Assembly (NCBI RefSeq): GCF_945859705.1
Contig: NC_079134.1
Location: 16,967,545-17,031,544, forward strand
Direction of reading: 5' to 3'
DNA: 64,000 nucleotides
DNA from: Episyrphus balteatus
Taxonomy: Eukaryota > Arthropoda > Insecta > Diptera > Syrphidae
Shown: positions 48,701 through 60,018 of the stretch, one piece after another
How positions within the stretch are numbered: position 1 is the first letter of the stretch
How the letters are laid out: every line of letters starts with the position of its first letter
Notes under the pieces: generated by a model
What the model was told of the DNA's origin: nothing
The model's database searches: none
What the model saw: the letters and a program-made list of their open reading frames with translations, nothing else
Made by a program: the position numbers and the translations under genes

Positions 48701-51700
48701 TTTGGAACATGCTGCCAATATCAATTTGTGTGCCTTAAATACTGTTCCTGTAATAATAAAAGAAAAAAAAAATTATTAGTTTTTTTTTATCAAAATTTTA
48801 AGACGTAGAAGTGTTAAATAAATATTATTTTATTCAATAAATTGATATTGATCAATATAATACTGAGTTGTTATCACTGTTTTGAAAATAAAATTCAACA
48901 ACAAAATAACAAAGAAACGCACTATTTATTTGTTTTAGATTGTTTGTAAAAAAAACTAATAAATATATGATTTATTCTTCTAGAGAACCTTGGCTTTAAC
49001 CTATTACAAACACAGCTTTTCCCTCAATTTTGTTAACAACTACTCAAGTGAAGTTATCGTAATTTGTTTATATTACAACATTAAAACATTACAAATTTGA
49101 AAAAAAGTATATCATCACGTTTTCAATGTTCAATGATACACTTAAAAAAAAAAAAAACAAGTATACACCCGAGTGTCTATTTTTTTTAATACAAATAATT
49201 ATGCTTCTCAAATTCCAAGAGTAGGATTTTTTAATTGCTACTCGTAAATATTAATTCCAACAATTCGAAAGTCGATTTTTGGCGTGCGGGCAAGCTTTTG
49301 AACTCGTGTAAACGTAAGCTACGGGGACTTAATACCCAAGTCGTGCGGCAAATTGTGCAGCTACCCGTAAAAAAAAATCGACAATAGGGTGAATAAAATT
49401 TGTAAAGGTGAAAATAAAGGAATACCTTATTAAACCATAAACTAAAAAAAAAACAAGTATTCGCCAGAGTGACCCTGAGACAAATATAAAATTTTTCATG
49501 TATTCACCGGATTTTTGAAATGAATTTCGAAATTTAATTTTGTATATATGCAAACCTTTTTTAATTTAATTTTTTTTTTTAATTTAAATTTTTTAATCAT
49601 AACGGATTTCCCAAGTAAGATAGTTATACTTCTGATTAATTTATTGATATTTATGATATTTCCGCTTAGGAACTTAAAAAATTTATTCAACCTAATTATT
49701 ATCAATAAGAAGTCATATTTTGTAGCTTCATTTATTTCAAATATGATAATATTCATTTATTTATTACAAAATTGGCTTAAAATTGCCAACAAATTATAAA
49801 ACTGATAAAAATTCAAGAAATATTTTATCAAAAATATAAAAATAAAAATGCAATAAAAACAAAAGTGCGTTGCTTTATTCCAGCCATTTTTTTTCTAATT
49901 TTTATTTATGTGACCTACTTTTTCAGTCTTAGAAATAAAAATATAACAAAAGTACATACATATAAACCTATACAAATTCAACAAATCACAATAACATACA
50001 CAAATGTAAAGAAGAAATGCAAAGAAAAAAAAATCAAATAAAAAACCTTGCATATAAGAACCCCAAATTAAATGATAAACAATAATTGTTACGGCAAATA
50101 CGAATTTGCCTTGGGTGAAACGAAAACAAAATCTGCACATTCAAATAGTGTAGTTTCGAAAAAACCAAACGCGTCATTTTTGTTTATATAAAAAAAAAAA
50201 AAACAGAACTGCTATGTGGTGTTAAAAAAATGACAACGCATATTCAAGCTATTTCCGCATCATACACTTTGCACAATAATTAATCAAAAAAAAAAAATTA
50301 AAAAACAACAAAATGATAGGTGCTGTTCAATTCAATTTACTGCTTCATGTTTGCTACTTTTATAATATTTTTTTTTGTTCGTTTTCTTCTAAAGTCGCAT
50401 TAGGTTAAATAATCTAACATACACAATCATAAAATCTAGCCAGACAGTGCATTTTTTTTTTTTTTTTTTGTTAAATTTATTTTTACTGTTAAGACTTTAT
50501 TGGATTTTTTGTTTTGTTTTGCATTTGATTCATCAATAACAGAAATAAATGCGATAAGATGCATGTATTGAATACTGCTGTGTGTCGAATCGATTCGAGG
50601 AACTTACCAATCGGTTTATGTTTGTTTATAAACTTTTTTTTTTGTTATATTCTTTTATTATTTTTTCTCAAGCGCCGACACATTGAATAGGTCTGTGATG
50701 TTATAATTTTGGGTGTTATATTTGTGTGTGGAAAGTTTCGCAAAATCAAAAGGGTGGGTAGTTTTATCGTTTGTTTTTTATTTGAAGATAAAATACGTCA
50801 TGTTGTTTTTTTTTCAATAAAATTGATTTGACGAGATCCTTGATTTTGAAAATACATGAGAAACATTGAGTCTGGTATAATTTAGTGTAAAATATGACAC
50901 AAACCAAATAAAAAAAAAATTGATACACGATTAAAATTTGTGAATTGAGTTTCATAAAGTTTGACTGTTTAAAATTTAAATAAACTGCGTTTGCCAAACT
51001 TAATGTAGGAGGAAACACTAGCGTTCGTTTCAATTATAGATGCATAATATACATTTGCATATATTAACATAGTATATTATTTTGCAAACATCTACTCAAC
51101 AATTTTTGAAAATAAACATTTATGATGTAAAAAGTTGAAATTGCTCTTATCTTCTCTTCTGCATTCATGCTTTTCTGTGTTTATTTTTAGAAAATGCAAA
51201 CAAATTTTTGATTTTCTTTTTGGTTTCAAACCATATTGCACTATGTTAGCCAACGAAAACCAGCAGATAACCCCTTTTACTATGATGGATTAAAACGAAA
51301 AATGAATTATGTGTACAAACATGCACTGAGGTATATCCGATTAAGTGGCAAACACGGTGTACTGTGTGGTTATATTTGAAGAATGCGAACGATTGAAAGA
51401 TTTTGATGATACATACTCGTATGTTTTTAAAAATTTTTATTGGAATTTAGGAATTAAAAAGGAGCTGAAAAGTAAGATATAAACTTGTTTTTTTTTTTGT
51501 TTTTGGTATTGAGCAAAATTCGAGATACCCACATTTAAAGCAAAATATTCTCTTAGGTCCCATTATATTAAAAAAAAAACACGTATACGCCCGAGTGTCC
51601 ACTTTTTATTCAATACAAATAATTAAGCTTCCTTGTAAAAGATAGTACAATAATCACCTTTTTAACGTTATACAATATTAAGAAAAATGAAGCTTTATAA

Positions 51701-54700
51701 ACTCACAAGGAATGAAGTGAATTAATCTGTTATAGAATTTTGTGTGTTGTCACTTTCAGAGTAAAAAAGTTAGTTACAACTTGTGGAACTTCAGAGCCAA
51801 TTTCAAATTCTAGTCTTTAAAATTAAGTTCTGATTGCAAGTGTGTAAATGGCCACTAAATAATTTATTAAAGCTGCTAAAAACTTCGGCGAAATCGGTAA
51901 ACGAAATTCAGAAACCTTCTTCCATATAAAAATTTGCAACTTAAATTTTGTATAATTTATGATTTGAATTTTTTGTAGGTATGGTAATGTGTAGTTTCTT
52001 TCATTTAATAGACGTTCGTAGAGAGAGTTTAAAAAAATATTTTTTTTTTAATGAAAAAAATAAAAGTCAATAATTGGAAATGTGTACCCTTTTTGAAATG
52101 ATTTTATCATGAAATAAAAATAAACCGCAAAATAATACGCGTGTCTATGTATTTTTTTTTTTTGTTTAATATTTTATGGTTATACCTAAATTAAATTCTT
52201 GATACTGAAATTTGGACTTTTAACATAAAAAAAAAATCAACAACATCGTATAGCCATTATGTTCAAAGCATTTTAAAGGTAAAATTAATCTTTCACTTCT
52301 GATTGATCCCCCATTTGTGATGGAACAGGCAAAAAAGACACCTCCATCACTTCGCATCCTAACCACATAACTCTAATGCCCAGACATCTAGCCATTTTCA
52401 TTACGCGCTTCATAGGCTTCGTCTATCCAACCAAACCTCCCTTGATTACATCTCTCTACATAACTACCTACAAACTCATTCCTTTCAATCTCTACCCATA
52501 TATTGTTGTAGAGTGAGAATAGTAGCGGATTCTTTGGCAAAGAAATTCAAAAACAATCGTTATGGACAACCCACGTATATCTAACAAAAAATTAAAAAAA
52601 AAAAAAATAACATGCCTGGGAGGGCTATCGCGAGATATTCGGGTATTTCTGGGTATACGAAAATGTTTTTTTCAAACACACAAAAAATCGCTAGGATATA
52701 TGGCGAAAGGGTTGAGTTAAAAGTGTCCTGTCTGCCAGAGCTCTGATGGTGGGTCGTGATGGGTGGATGTGTTTGGAGTGTATCTACCATTTTGTTTGTA
52801 TTTTTTTTTTCTATCTTTTTTCATTCGCTGATGCTGCTGCTGCTGTTGCTACTGCTGCTTCGCGGTAGTGAGTGAGTGATGCGTGTACAGCGACACTAGA
52901 AGCATTTTGCATTTCATACTCGTATACTTATTTCCGTAGAGTTGTTGTCGTCGTCCAATCGCACAAAACCAGAAACGTATGAGTTGACATAACAAAAGCC
53001 AGTATCAGCCCTTTTGACGGAAGCACAGACTTCGACGGTTCAACATAACTCTTGCAACAGAACACAACACACAATAAAAAAAATTTATAAAATCACATTC
53101 AAAGGACGACTGGTGATGGTAGCCGAAATGGATTCATGTCTTGTTTTTTTTTTTTTTGGATTTTTTTGTTATCCTAGCTTGTGTGCCAACATTATACCAT
53201 ACATTTATCAAAAAAAGGACTATTTTAGTCCTTTGGCGATTTCTGGTAAAATCAATCAAAAAATGTTTCTTGATTAAAATTGGTATGAGTAGGTTCGCGC
53301 TGGCTGCTTGCTTCTACAAGAGATTTGTTTATAATATTTTTGTATATCTTTTTTTTTTTGTTTCTGTTTCTTCTGTTCTTATTATTGTTTTAACTGATGG
53401 GGTATTTTTTTTAAGTTTTGTTTTGTTATTTTTTTAAACTCCACTAAAGCTATGTGTCGTCAAATGGTACACAATGTTGGTAGCATATTTCTAGACCCAA
53501 TATCAAAACAATGAATAATAAGTTTTACATCAGACTTTTTTATTATGAATTTCTTCTACAATATGTAGCAAGAAAATTTTTATCGAAAGGGGTTTAATTT
53601 AAACAACAAAAAAAAAATAGGAAGAAAGAAGTGTTAATATGGATATTCTCTTCAAATCAAGAATTTTGGGGACACTTTTTTGCACATCATCATATTTTTT
53701 GGCTGGTTTGTATATGGAATGGGTATGATTTTAATATTCATACAACCCGAGGGTGGTATTTTTAATCTATTGTTTTTTTTTACTGTTATTTGAAATAATT
53801 ATAAATACAATTTTTCTTTGTAATATTTATAATTATTTTGTTTTATTCTTCGATGTATTATTTTTTTTTTACTTATGGTAAGCCTTTTTTTCTAATTCGT
53901 TTCGAAACATCAAAGCTAAACAAATTTATGATTTTGGAAATAAATTTTCAAAGGATTTTCACAGAACAAAACAAAATAGTCCCAATTTTCCAAGTGCATA
54001 TTTTTTTAATTAAGTTTACATATAATTACTTATATTTCCTGAAAGGAGATTTGAATTCGAATCTAACGATATCTAAGAATGAGTATACTGTCAAAAACTA
54101 TTAATGCAATAATTTATTATTTTCAACTTACAATAGGTAAACAAACGGTATGATTAACAAAAATTTAGTTCTAGGAATTTTTTCCTGGAATTTTTGATGA
54201 TTGCATTATCTTATCAAAATATGCCTCAAAGTAAAAAGTACATAGTTGATAAATAAAAAAATTTCGCTATTTAATTAAAGACAAGAGTATCTAAATTATC
54301 TTGAAAAAAAATTGCGGTATACCGACATAATTGATGTCGGTTAGTATTTATATTGTTTTCAAAATTTCAACTACTGAACTTGCCTAATCGACGCGTCCGG
54401 TGCAAGAAACAGATAACTCCACCTTGTTTTAAATGGGCATAAAGAAAAAAGTGTCCATAAATTAAAATTTCAATACATATTTTTGAAAAATTACCACTCG
54501 TAACCCCTGTCCTTCAGCTCACTATAGAATTTGGGGTAGGTGCAAAGGGTACTAAAATCCAAAAAAGGTTTTTTTTTTAACAAATTTAATACCCACGCTA
54601 TACTGAATACTATAGTGAATTCAAGCAGCGAGTTCGTTGTTTATACGTACATATGTTTGGCCTTCATTCTTAAGTTTTTTTTTTAACGGATTGTGAACTT

Positions 54701-57700
54701 ATGTTCCAACTTTTAAAAAATTATAGACTTTTGTAGTACTTGAGTTGGAAATAAGACCCGCTGCATAAAAAATCGATTCGTTTAAAATTAGTAGTGATAA
54801 ATATTATAATTTATTTATTGTTTTTGATTGATTGTTTCTCAAACTCTGATCCTAAAGAATTAAGACTAGTTTCAACTCCATCATATACAATGAACTAGGT
54901 CCTTCGAGCAGGATTTCCTTTGTAAACTGGTATTTTTGGCTCATTTTTCTATTTTTTTTATGAAAAATGCTCAGTTTCATTGTTCATAAGAATTTTTGAA
55001 AATATTGTATTTGTGAGATGAAATATTTAAAAACAATTTTCAAGCCAATATATGAGGTCGTTTACTGATGCAAAATATTTTTTTCACAATTTGTCATAAT
55101 TTACTTAATTTAAAACTTTAAGTTGTTGACGCAATGAGACCCTGGTAAAACATTACAGCTTCCCGAAATATGTATAAAGTTTATCATTTCGGAAAACTAG
55201 AAACTAACATCTTTATTTTGAAAAAATCGGCAGACCATATTGCTTCTTGCAGCATACGTTAAGGCCAGTAGAACTTGCGCTTACATTTGAAGTGACTCAA
55301 GAATTTTTGAGGAAAATTTTCATAATAAAAATTTACTCTCACCGATTCTCTTCATTTTCTTTCGAAACAATAAAACAATTCGTGTATTATTTTTTTCAAA
55401 AAAATTGCTATTTATGTACCTTTTTTGAAGTGAGTGTGCAAAAAAACCAAATTGATGAACCAATGAAATGTTTTTCTTTGTGAACCTGATAATTTTTTAA
55501 AGACATAAAGTAAATAACTTAAAACATGCCAAAATAGAGCCCTTCGTAAAAGAAAGTTTTTTATTAATTTGTAAACCCCAATTTTGATATCTTTTTAACA
55601 TTTTTAAAGCTCTATTATAACCATAACTATGTTTAACATGTGCTTCAATGTAGATATATAAATAATTTTTATCAAATGACTAAACACAATAATTTATTAT
55701 TCAGAAAATAAAAAGAACTGATTGACAAAAGGACCTTTCCAATTCAAGTTTATTCATTTTTCAAGATTACAGAGCGACCGGTGTATTTCGTGTGATAAGT
55801 TTTTTCTTTTTTTTTTTTTGTATCTCATCTTATGACGACCTAGCTCACTCTTTTGCTCCCGATTTCATAATCAAAATCAAGAAACACACATTCGACAGCC
55901 AGAAGGTCGGTTCAGTTCGGGTAGTATTATAGTACGGTGACGGTAACTCTGTAGAAAAAAGACGACGAAGACACAAAAAGAATAGAAAAAAAAACGAAGA
56001 AAATTCCAACTACATGTCGTATATATAAAATAAAAATGAAGCCGGTAAAGAAAAAAAAATAAATAAAAAAAAAAAAAACAAAATTAGGGTTCTTCGCATA
56101 GCCGAGGAAAGTACTAACACTACGTTACGTATACGCGCCATAACATTTATTATATCATTAAAAAAAAATGATGATGTTGATGACGATGATAATGCTTTTG
56201 GTTCTTTGGGTTATTGGGCGCACTTTTGAGGCTGAGAATTGTTGATTTTTTTTTTTTGTTTGGTTGTTGGCTCCTGAATTTGGTTTTTGGTTCTGGTTTT
56301 CTGTTCTGATTCTGATACCTTACTCTTTTTTCTGGTTCTGTTGTAAAGAGCTTCGACGGTGGCGGTGTTTTGTGATAGCCGGGACGAACCGAACCGAACC
56401 GGGTGGTGGGTGTAGTTGTGGTGGGTTAAATTTGGGTCTTGGGAAAGTTCAATGTCCTTGCTAGATAATTTATGTATGTTTATGTTTTGTTTTCCTGCCC
56501 TTTGAAGGTTTTATTTGTATTTTTCTTCCTTTTTCTTCCTAGCACCTACTCTACTTTACTAACACCATCTAATACACATGGTTTCTAATTTTTTGAAGTT
56601 GTGTGTCAGTTGGTGTCTGTTGTGCGTTCAATGCCTTATCACTCACTCTAAATAAGGAGAGAACTTTTGATATCTTTGAATGGAATGAAGATTGGTTATT
56701 TGCGGGTGTAAGGGGAGTAGTGATGGTATTTGGGGGGGGGGGTTGCTGCTTTACGACTGTTGTTTTATTTTTATTATATAAATACATATTTACTTTATGT
56801 TATGTCTGTTGATGAGTCTCTCTGCCGAAACAAGTTTATCTGTTACGCTTTCATTCATTGAATTTATTCAAAGAAGGTGGATTTGTTTTTATTGCCAAAT
56901 GTTATGAGGGTTTTTTTTTCATTCTTTTATTTTTTTGTTGTGTCTATCTTGTTCTTCCTTTTTTGAAGCTAAGACTTTAAGGACGTGCTCTGTGCCCTAG
57001 AAAAACGAACATAATACTGGTGTATAATATTTATACCTAATATTATTATGTGTCGGTACTTAGTAAACATATGGTTTTATGTGCTATTTGGTTCAATCAA
57101 TATTTTTTCGCGTTTCAGACATTTTTGTTGGTTGATACCTAACTACATAGTATACTTGTGGTATAATATATGTCTGTGAGTCTGGTTTTTATGAATCGAT
57201 TTCTTTTTTTGTTGTATTTTGGGGCGGTAAATCTTTTAGGATATATTCGTTGATTGTTTGAGGTCTTTATGTAGTGTGTGAATTGTATATATTGATACAA
57301 TTGTTAATGTAGGTTAGGCTTGTTGTGCCGCGAAAGATTGAAGAAGTTGTATGTATTTTTTAAAGCAGACATTTTATGACTCTTATATGTTCCTATATTA
57401 AGTAATTTTGAACAAAAAACAATAAATTGGTATTTCTGGATAGTTAGGAATCTCCAGGATTATCATACGAATTCCTCATAACGAATGTTGTTCCTTCAAG
57501 GATCAAGATTAAATTATTAAGTGCAGAATTAACATCATTTTTTTAGATAATTGTTTCATTTTTCAGTTCCTTTAAAATAACAATGTTTCAAATATAAATA
57601 TTTCAAAAATTTGAGTTACTATTAGGCCATACCAAAAACATGCAGTAAAATTGAAAAAAACTGTTTTATTTATTATTTTCTCGAAAAATCATTCCAGGAA

Positions 57701-58905
57701 CAATTGCATCTCTTAAAAAATTCAATTACTATGATCTGATCACTAAAAAGCACATTTTTTAAACTTGTTTTTAAGTATTAATCCTGTATTGTCTCTTATA
57801 CGGCAATATGTCAAAAATCGATATTCGACAATTTTCGGAGATACCATTTAAAGTTTTCAAATAACAGGGACGAAAAAGTCCACAAAATATTTTTTTTTCT
57901 CTTTACATACTACTTAAAAAGGGAGCCTTTTATTCGTTAACTTTTTTGTATTACTTATGGGTTGCGCTTAAAAGACTTTTAAAAGTGCATAAAATGAGTA
58001 AAACTTCTAGTCCAGTTAAAAAAGTTTTCTACTTCGGAATGAATGCAAATAGAAAATTGAATTCCAAAACGAAGTAATCTTCGTTTTGGCATTCTATAAT
58101 AACGTACCTCAAAAGTCTCATGTCCGCAAATCGCAAATTTAAAGTTCAAACCACTAGATGAAGATTTACAAAAAATGTATAGACTGCCAAGATTTTGAGC
58201 AAAAAAAGTCTATTAGCGCATTCATTCCAAAGTTTACCCTTTTTTCATCTGTTATAATACACAAACAGTGCTTCAATTTCATTTGAAGTAAATTCGAAAA
58301 GTTTTCAAAAAAAATAATTTTGATCGGTTTTCAATTTCGACGTCGATTTCCTTTCACCCGATTTCTAGGTCTCACAAGACTCAATTTTGTTTCCTAATGT
58401 GAAGATTTTGATTCGGATTTTCGAGTTTAACAAAAAGTTAAAAGTCTAAACTCAAACAAAAATTCATTTCCAACTAGGTACTCTAAAATAAAACTGGCGG
58501 TCTTGGACTTTTCTTTTAAGAGTCTAGTAATTTTTGCATTTATCTCAAATAGATAGTTAAACGACTAAAAGATAAATACCTAATCTAAAGTTACCCAAAA
58601 TTTAAATCAAAATTCAAAATATGGACCTTTATCCACTGAGGTTGTAGGTATTTTTCCCTGCATTTGCGACAAAACAGTGTGAAAACAATAACTTTAACTT
58701 AATGTAATAATGCTCTTTTGAATTATACACATGATAACTTTAAGAATATAATTTAAAGCTTGAAAAACAAAAAATGATTGTACTTACCATTGCAAGATAA
58801 CGTCACGTCAGCCAGTAAATCTGATTTGAATAAATTCGAAAATGTCATTGCCAGATTTGACGAATAACTGTTCCATTTTAGACAAAACTGTTGTTGTGGA
58901 TCCAT
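45778..58905 (-). CDS. chinmo: Chinmo: BTB domain, two C2H2 zinc fingers, temporal identity transcription factor
   Basis: Six coding exons join in frame: 58905-58788, 48747-48530, 48457-47925, 47837-47630, 47327-47093 and 45992-45778. All introns have GT-AG ends (10040, 72, 87, 302 and 1100 bp). Together they give 1527 nt, 508 residues plus TAG. The BTB domain occupies about 1-112 (MDPQQQFCLKWNSYSSNLAM at the start, FKAHKLILAACSKKFAELFE, EFMYKGEVHVSQEALNSFLK). A Gly/Asn-rich run (about 150-185), a PRKR basic cluster (226-229) and LKQE/VKTE sumoylation-like motifs follow. C2H2 fingers lie at 443-464 (C443, C446, H459, H464) and 471-492 (C471, C474, H487, H492). Chinmo is a nuclear repressor that specifies early-born neuronal fates, keeps larval progenitors proliferative, and maintains male identity in testis stem cells. 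Fly chinmo is controlled after transcription by let-7, miR-125, Imp and Syp. The protein is shorter than the Drosophila isoforms as I recall them, mostly in low-complexity linkers. Confidence 0.92.
46270..46600 (+). repeat. Dispersed repeat, copy 1 (poly-A then ACAAGTATACGCCCGAGTG)
   Basis: Shares with 49100-49400 an ordered set of words: ATCACGTTTTCAA.GTTCAATG, a poly-A run, ACAAGTATACGCCCGAGTG, AATACAAATAA.TA.GCTT, GTAG.ATTTTTTGATTGCTACTC, GACCAAGCTTTT. It looks like copies of one non-coding mobile element; the family is unknown. Confidence 0.6.
46676..46790 (+). pseudogene. LINE reverse transcriptase scrap in a chinmo intron
   Basis: Plus-strand codons read GVPQGSVLSPNFFLNFLI and then, after a one-base frameshift, NDLFSEALNSLQFF. 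This is the conserved PQGSVLSP box and the following segment of jockey/CR1-like LINE reverse transcriptases. GGTGTACCTCAA is duplicated just upstream. It is antisense to chinmo and dead. Confidence 0.7.
48748..58787 (-). other. chinmo intron 1 (10 kb), splitting the BTB domain
   Basis: The intron cuts the BTB domain after residue 40 (Gly codon split G|GA). Mostly AT-rich. More balanced stretches lie at 52320-52560, 52820-53050 (with CTGCTGCTGCTGTTGCTACTG) and 55840-56460. These could be enhancers or alternative first exons, but no exon can be proved. Copies of the ACAAGTATACGCCCGAGTG repeat occur at 49158, 49452 and 51580. A small hairpin, TACCGACAT/ATGTCGGTTA, is at about 54318-54342. Confidence 0.6.
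49090..49400 (+). repeat. Dispersed repeat, copy 2
   Basis: Same order of words as the copy at 46270, in the same orientation, inside chinmo intron 1. Short partial copies follow at 49445-49480 (ACAAGTATTCGCCAGAGTG) and 51570-51635 (ACACGTATACGCCCGAGTGT, then AATACAAATAATTAAGCTT). Confidence 0.6.
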
Positions 58906-59979
58906 TTTGACTAATTTTTTGATTTTCCAGTATTTTTATCCAAAGAAAATATTTTTTTTTTAATTTGAATTATATTTTAAAATCACCCAATTTCTTGCCA
59001 AACTATCGGGGATTATAAATTAAACTTAAAATAAAATTAAAAATAAAAACTTTATGTTCTATTTTTGTTTGTTTGGTGGGTTATACATAGATATATATAT
59101 TATTTTTGTTTATATAGTTTAGTTTTTTTTTTTTGTAAGATTTAAATTCTTCTATTGCGGGGTTTTTCAGGTCTTGAATTCCTTTACTTCAAATTATTTT
59201 CTCCAATCTGCAATTTTTCTTGTCCAAATGTGTATTTTTTTTAAATTTCTTATTTGCCAAACGGAATTTTCCTTTTTTTCTTCCTTTTTTAGTTTCCAGC
59301 TTTATTAGCATTTATATTTTTTTTGTTTTTGTATTTTGTGTGTTGATTTTTTGCTAGTATTATTATTCTCGTGCAAGGAAACTTCTGCAATGATAAAAAT
59401 AAACAAAAGAAAAATTGAATTAAATTTCAATGCTAAATAAAATGTTCGGGTAAAATAAACAAAAACTACAAAGTGCATGTTTCAATAAAATTTAATTGTA
59501 AGGTAAAGTGAATTTTTTTAAGATTTTTGGTCAGAAGCAAGGTTCTTATAATTGGAATAGATTTTAATAATGGTATTCGTTTTTAGGAATTTAACGATAT
59601 TTGATTTTAATTTTTGAGAAATATTCATATTCTGCGGAAATTTTCGAGGCTTTTTTCAGCTTTTGTAAGAACATTTATTCTTCCGAAAATGAAGGCTTAA
59701 AGGAATGATGGGTTTATGTTGTATTTTATTTACTTTCTAAAATGCCAATGTTATAAATAAATAAAATACTTTATTAGGTACTATTTTCATAAGACAAATT
59801 TTAGTGGTTTTTGAATTTCAGTTTTGGGGGCACACAAGCGTTCCCGGAATAACTTTTCATAAATTGAAAGAAAAAAAAAAAATAAAAAAATGAAAACTTT
59901 TTGCACCAAAAATAAGTTGAGTTATAATTTTGTCTTCATTATATCCCAACTTTTTTGCTTAATTCTTGAAACTAAATAT

Positions 59980-60018
59980 CTACTTGTGCACCTTAATGTT
60001 CTTGTCAGCCGGCGCCAT
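59980..60018 (-). other. 12-codon upstream ORF in a strong start context
   Basis: On the chinmo strand, GCAGCAATGG opens a frame reading MAPADKNIKVHK and then TAG. It has G at -3 and G at +4, and its first 15 bases are the most GC-rich in this area. If it lies in the chinmo 5' UTR it would be an upstream ORF about 1.1 kb before the main start. Whether it is transcribed is not known. Confidence 0.3.
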
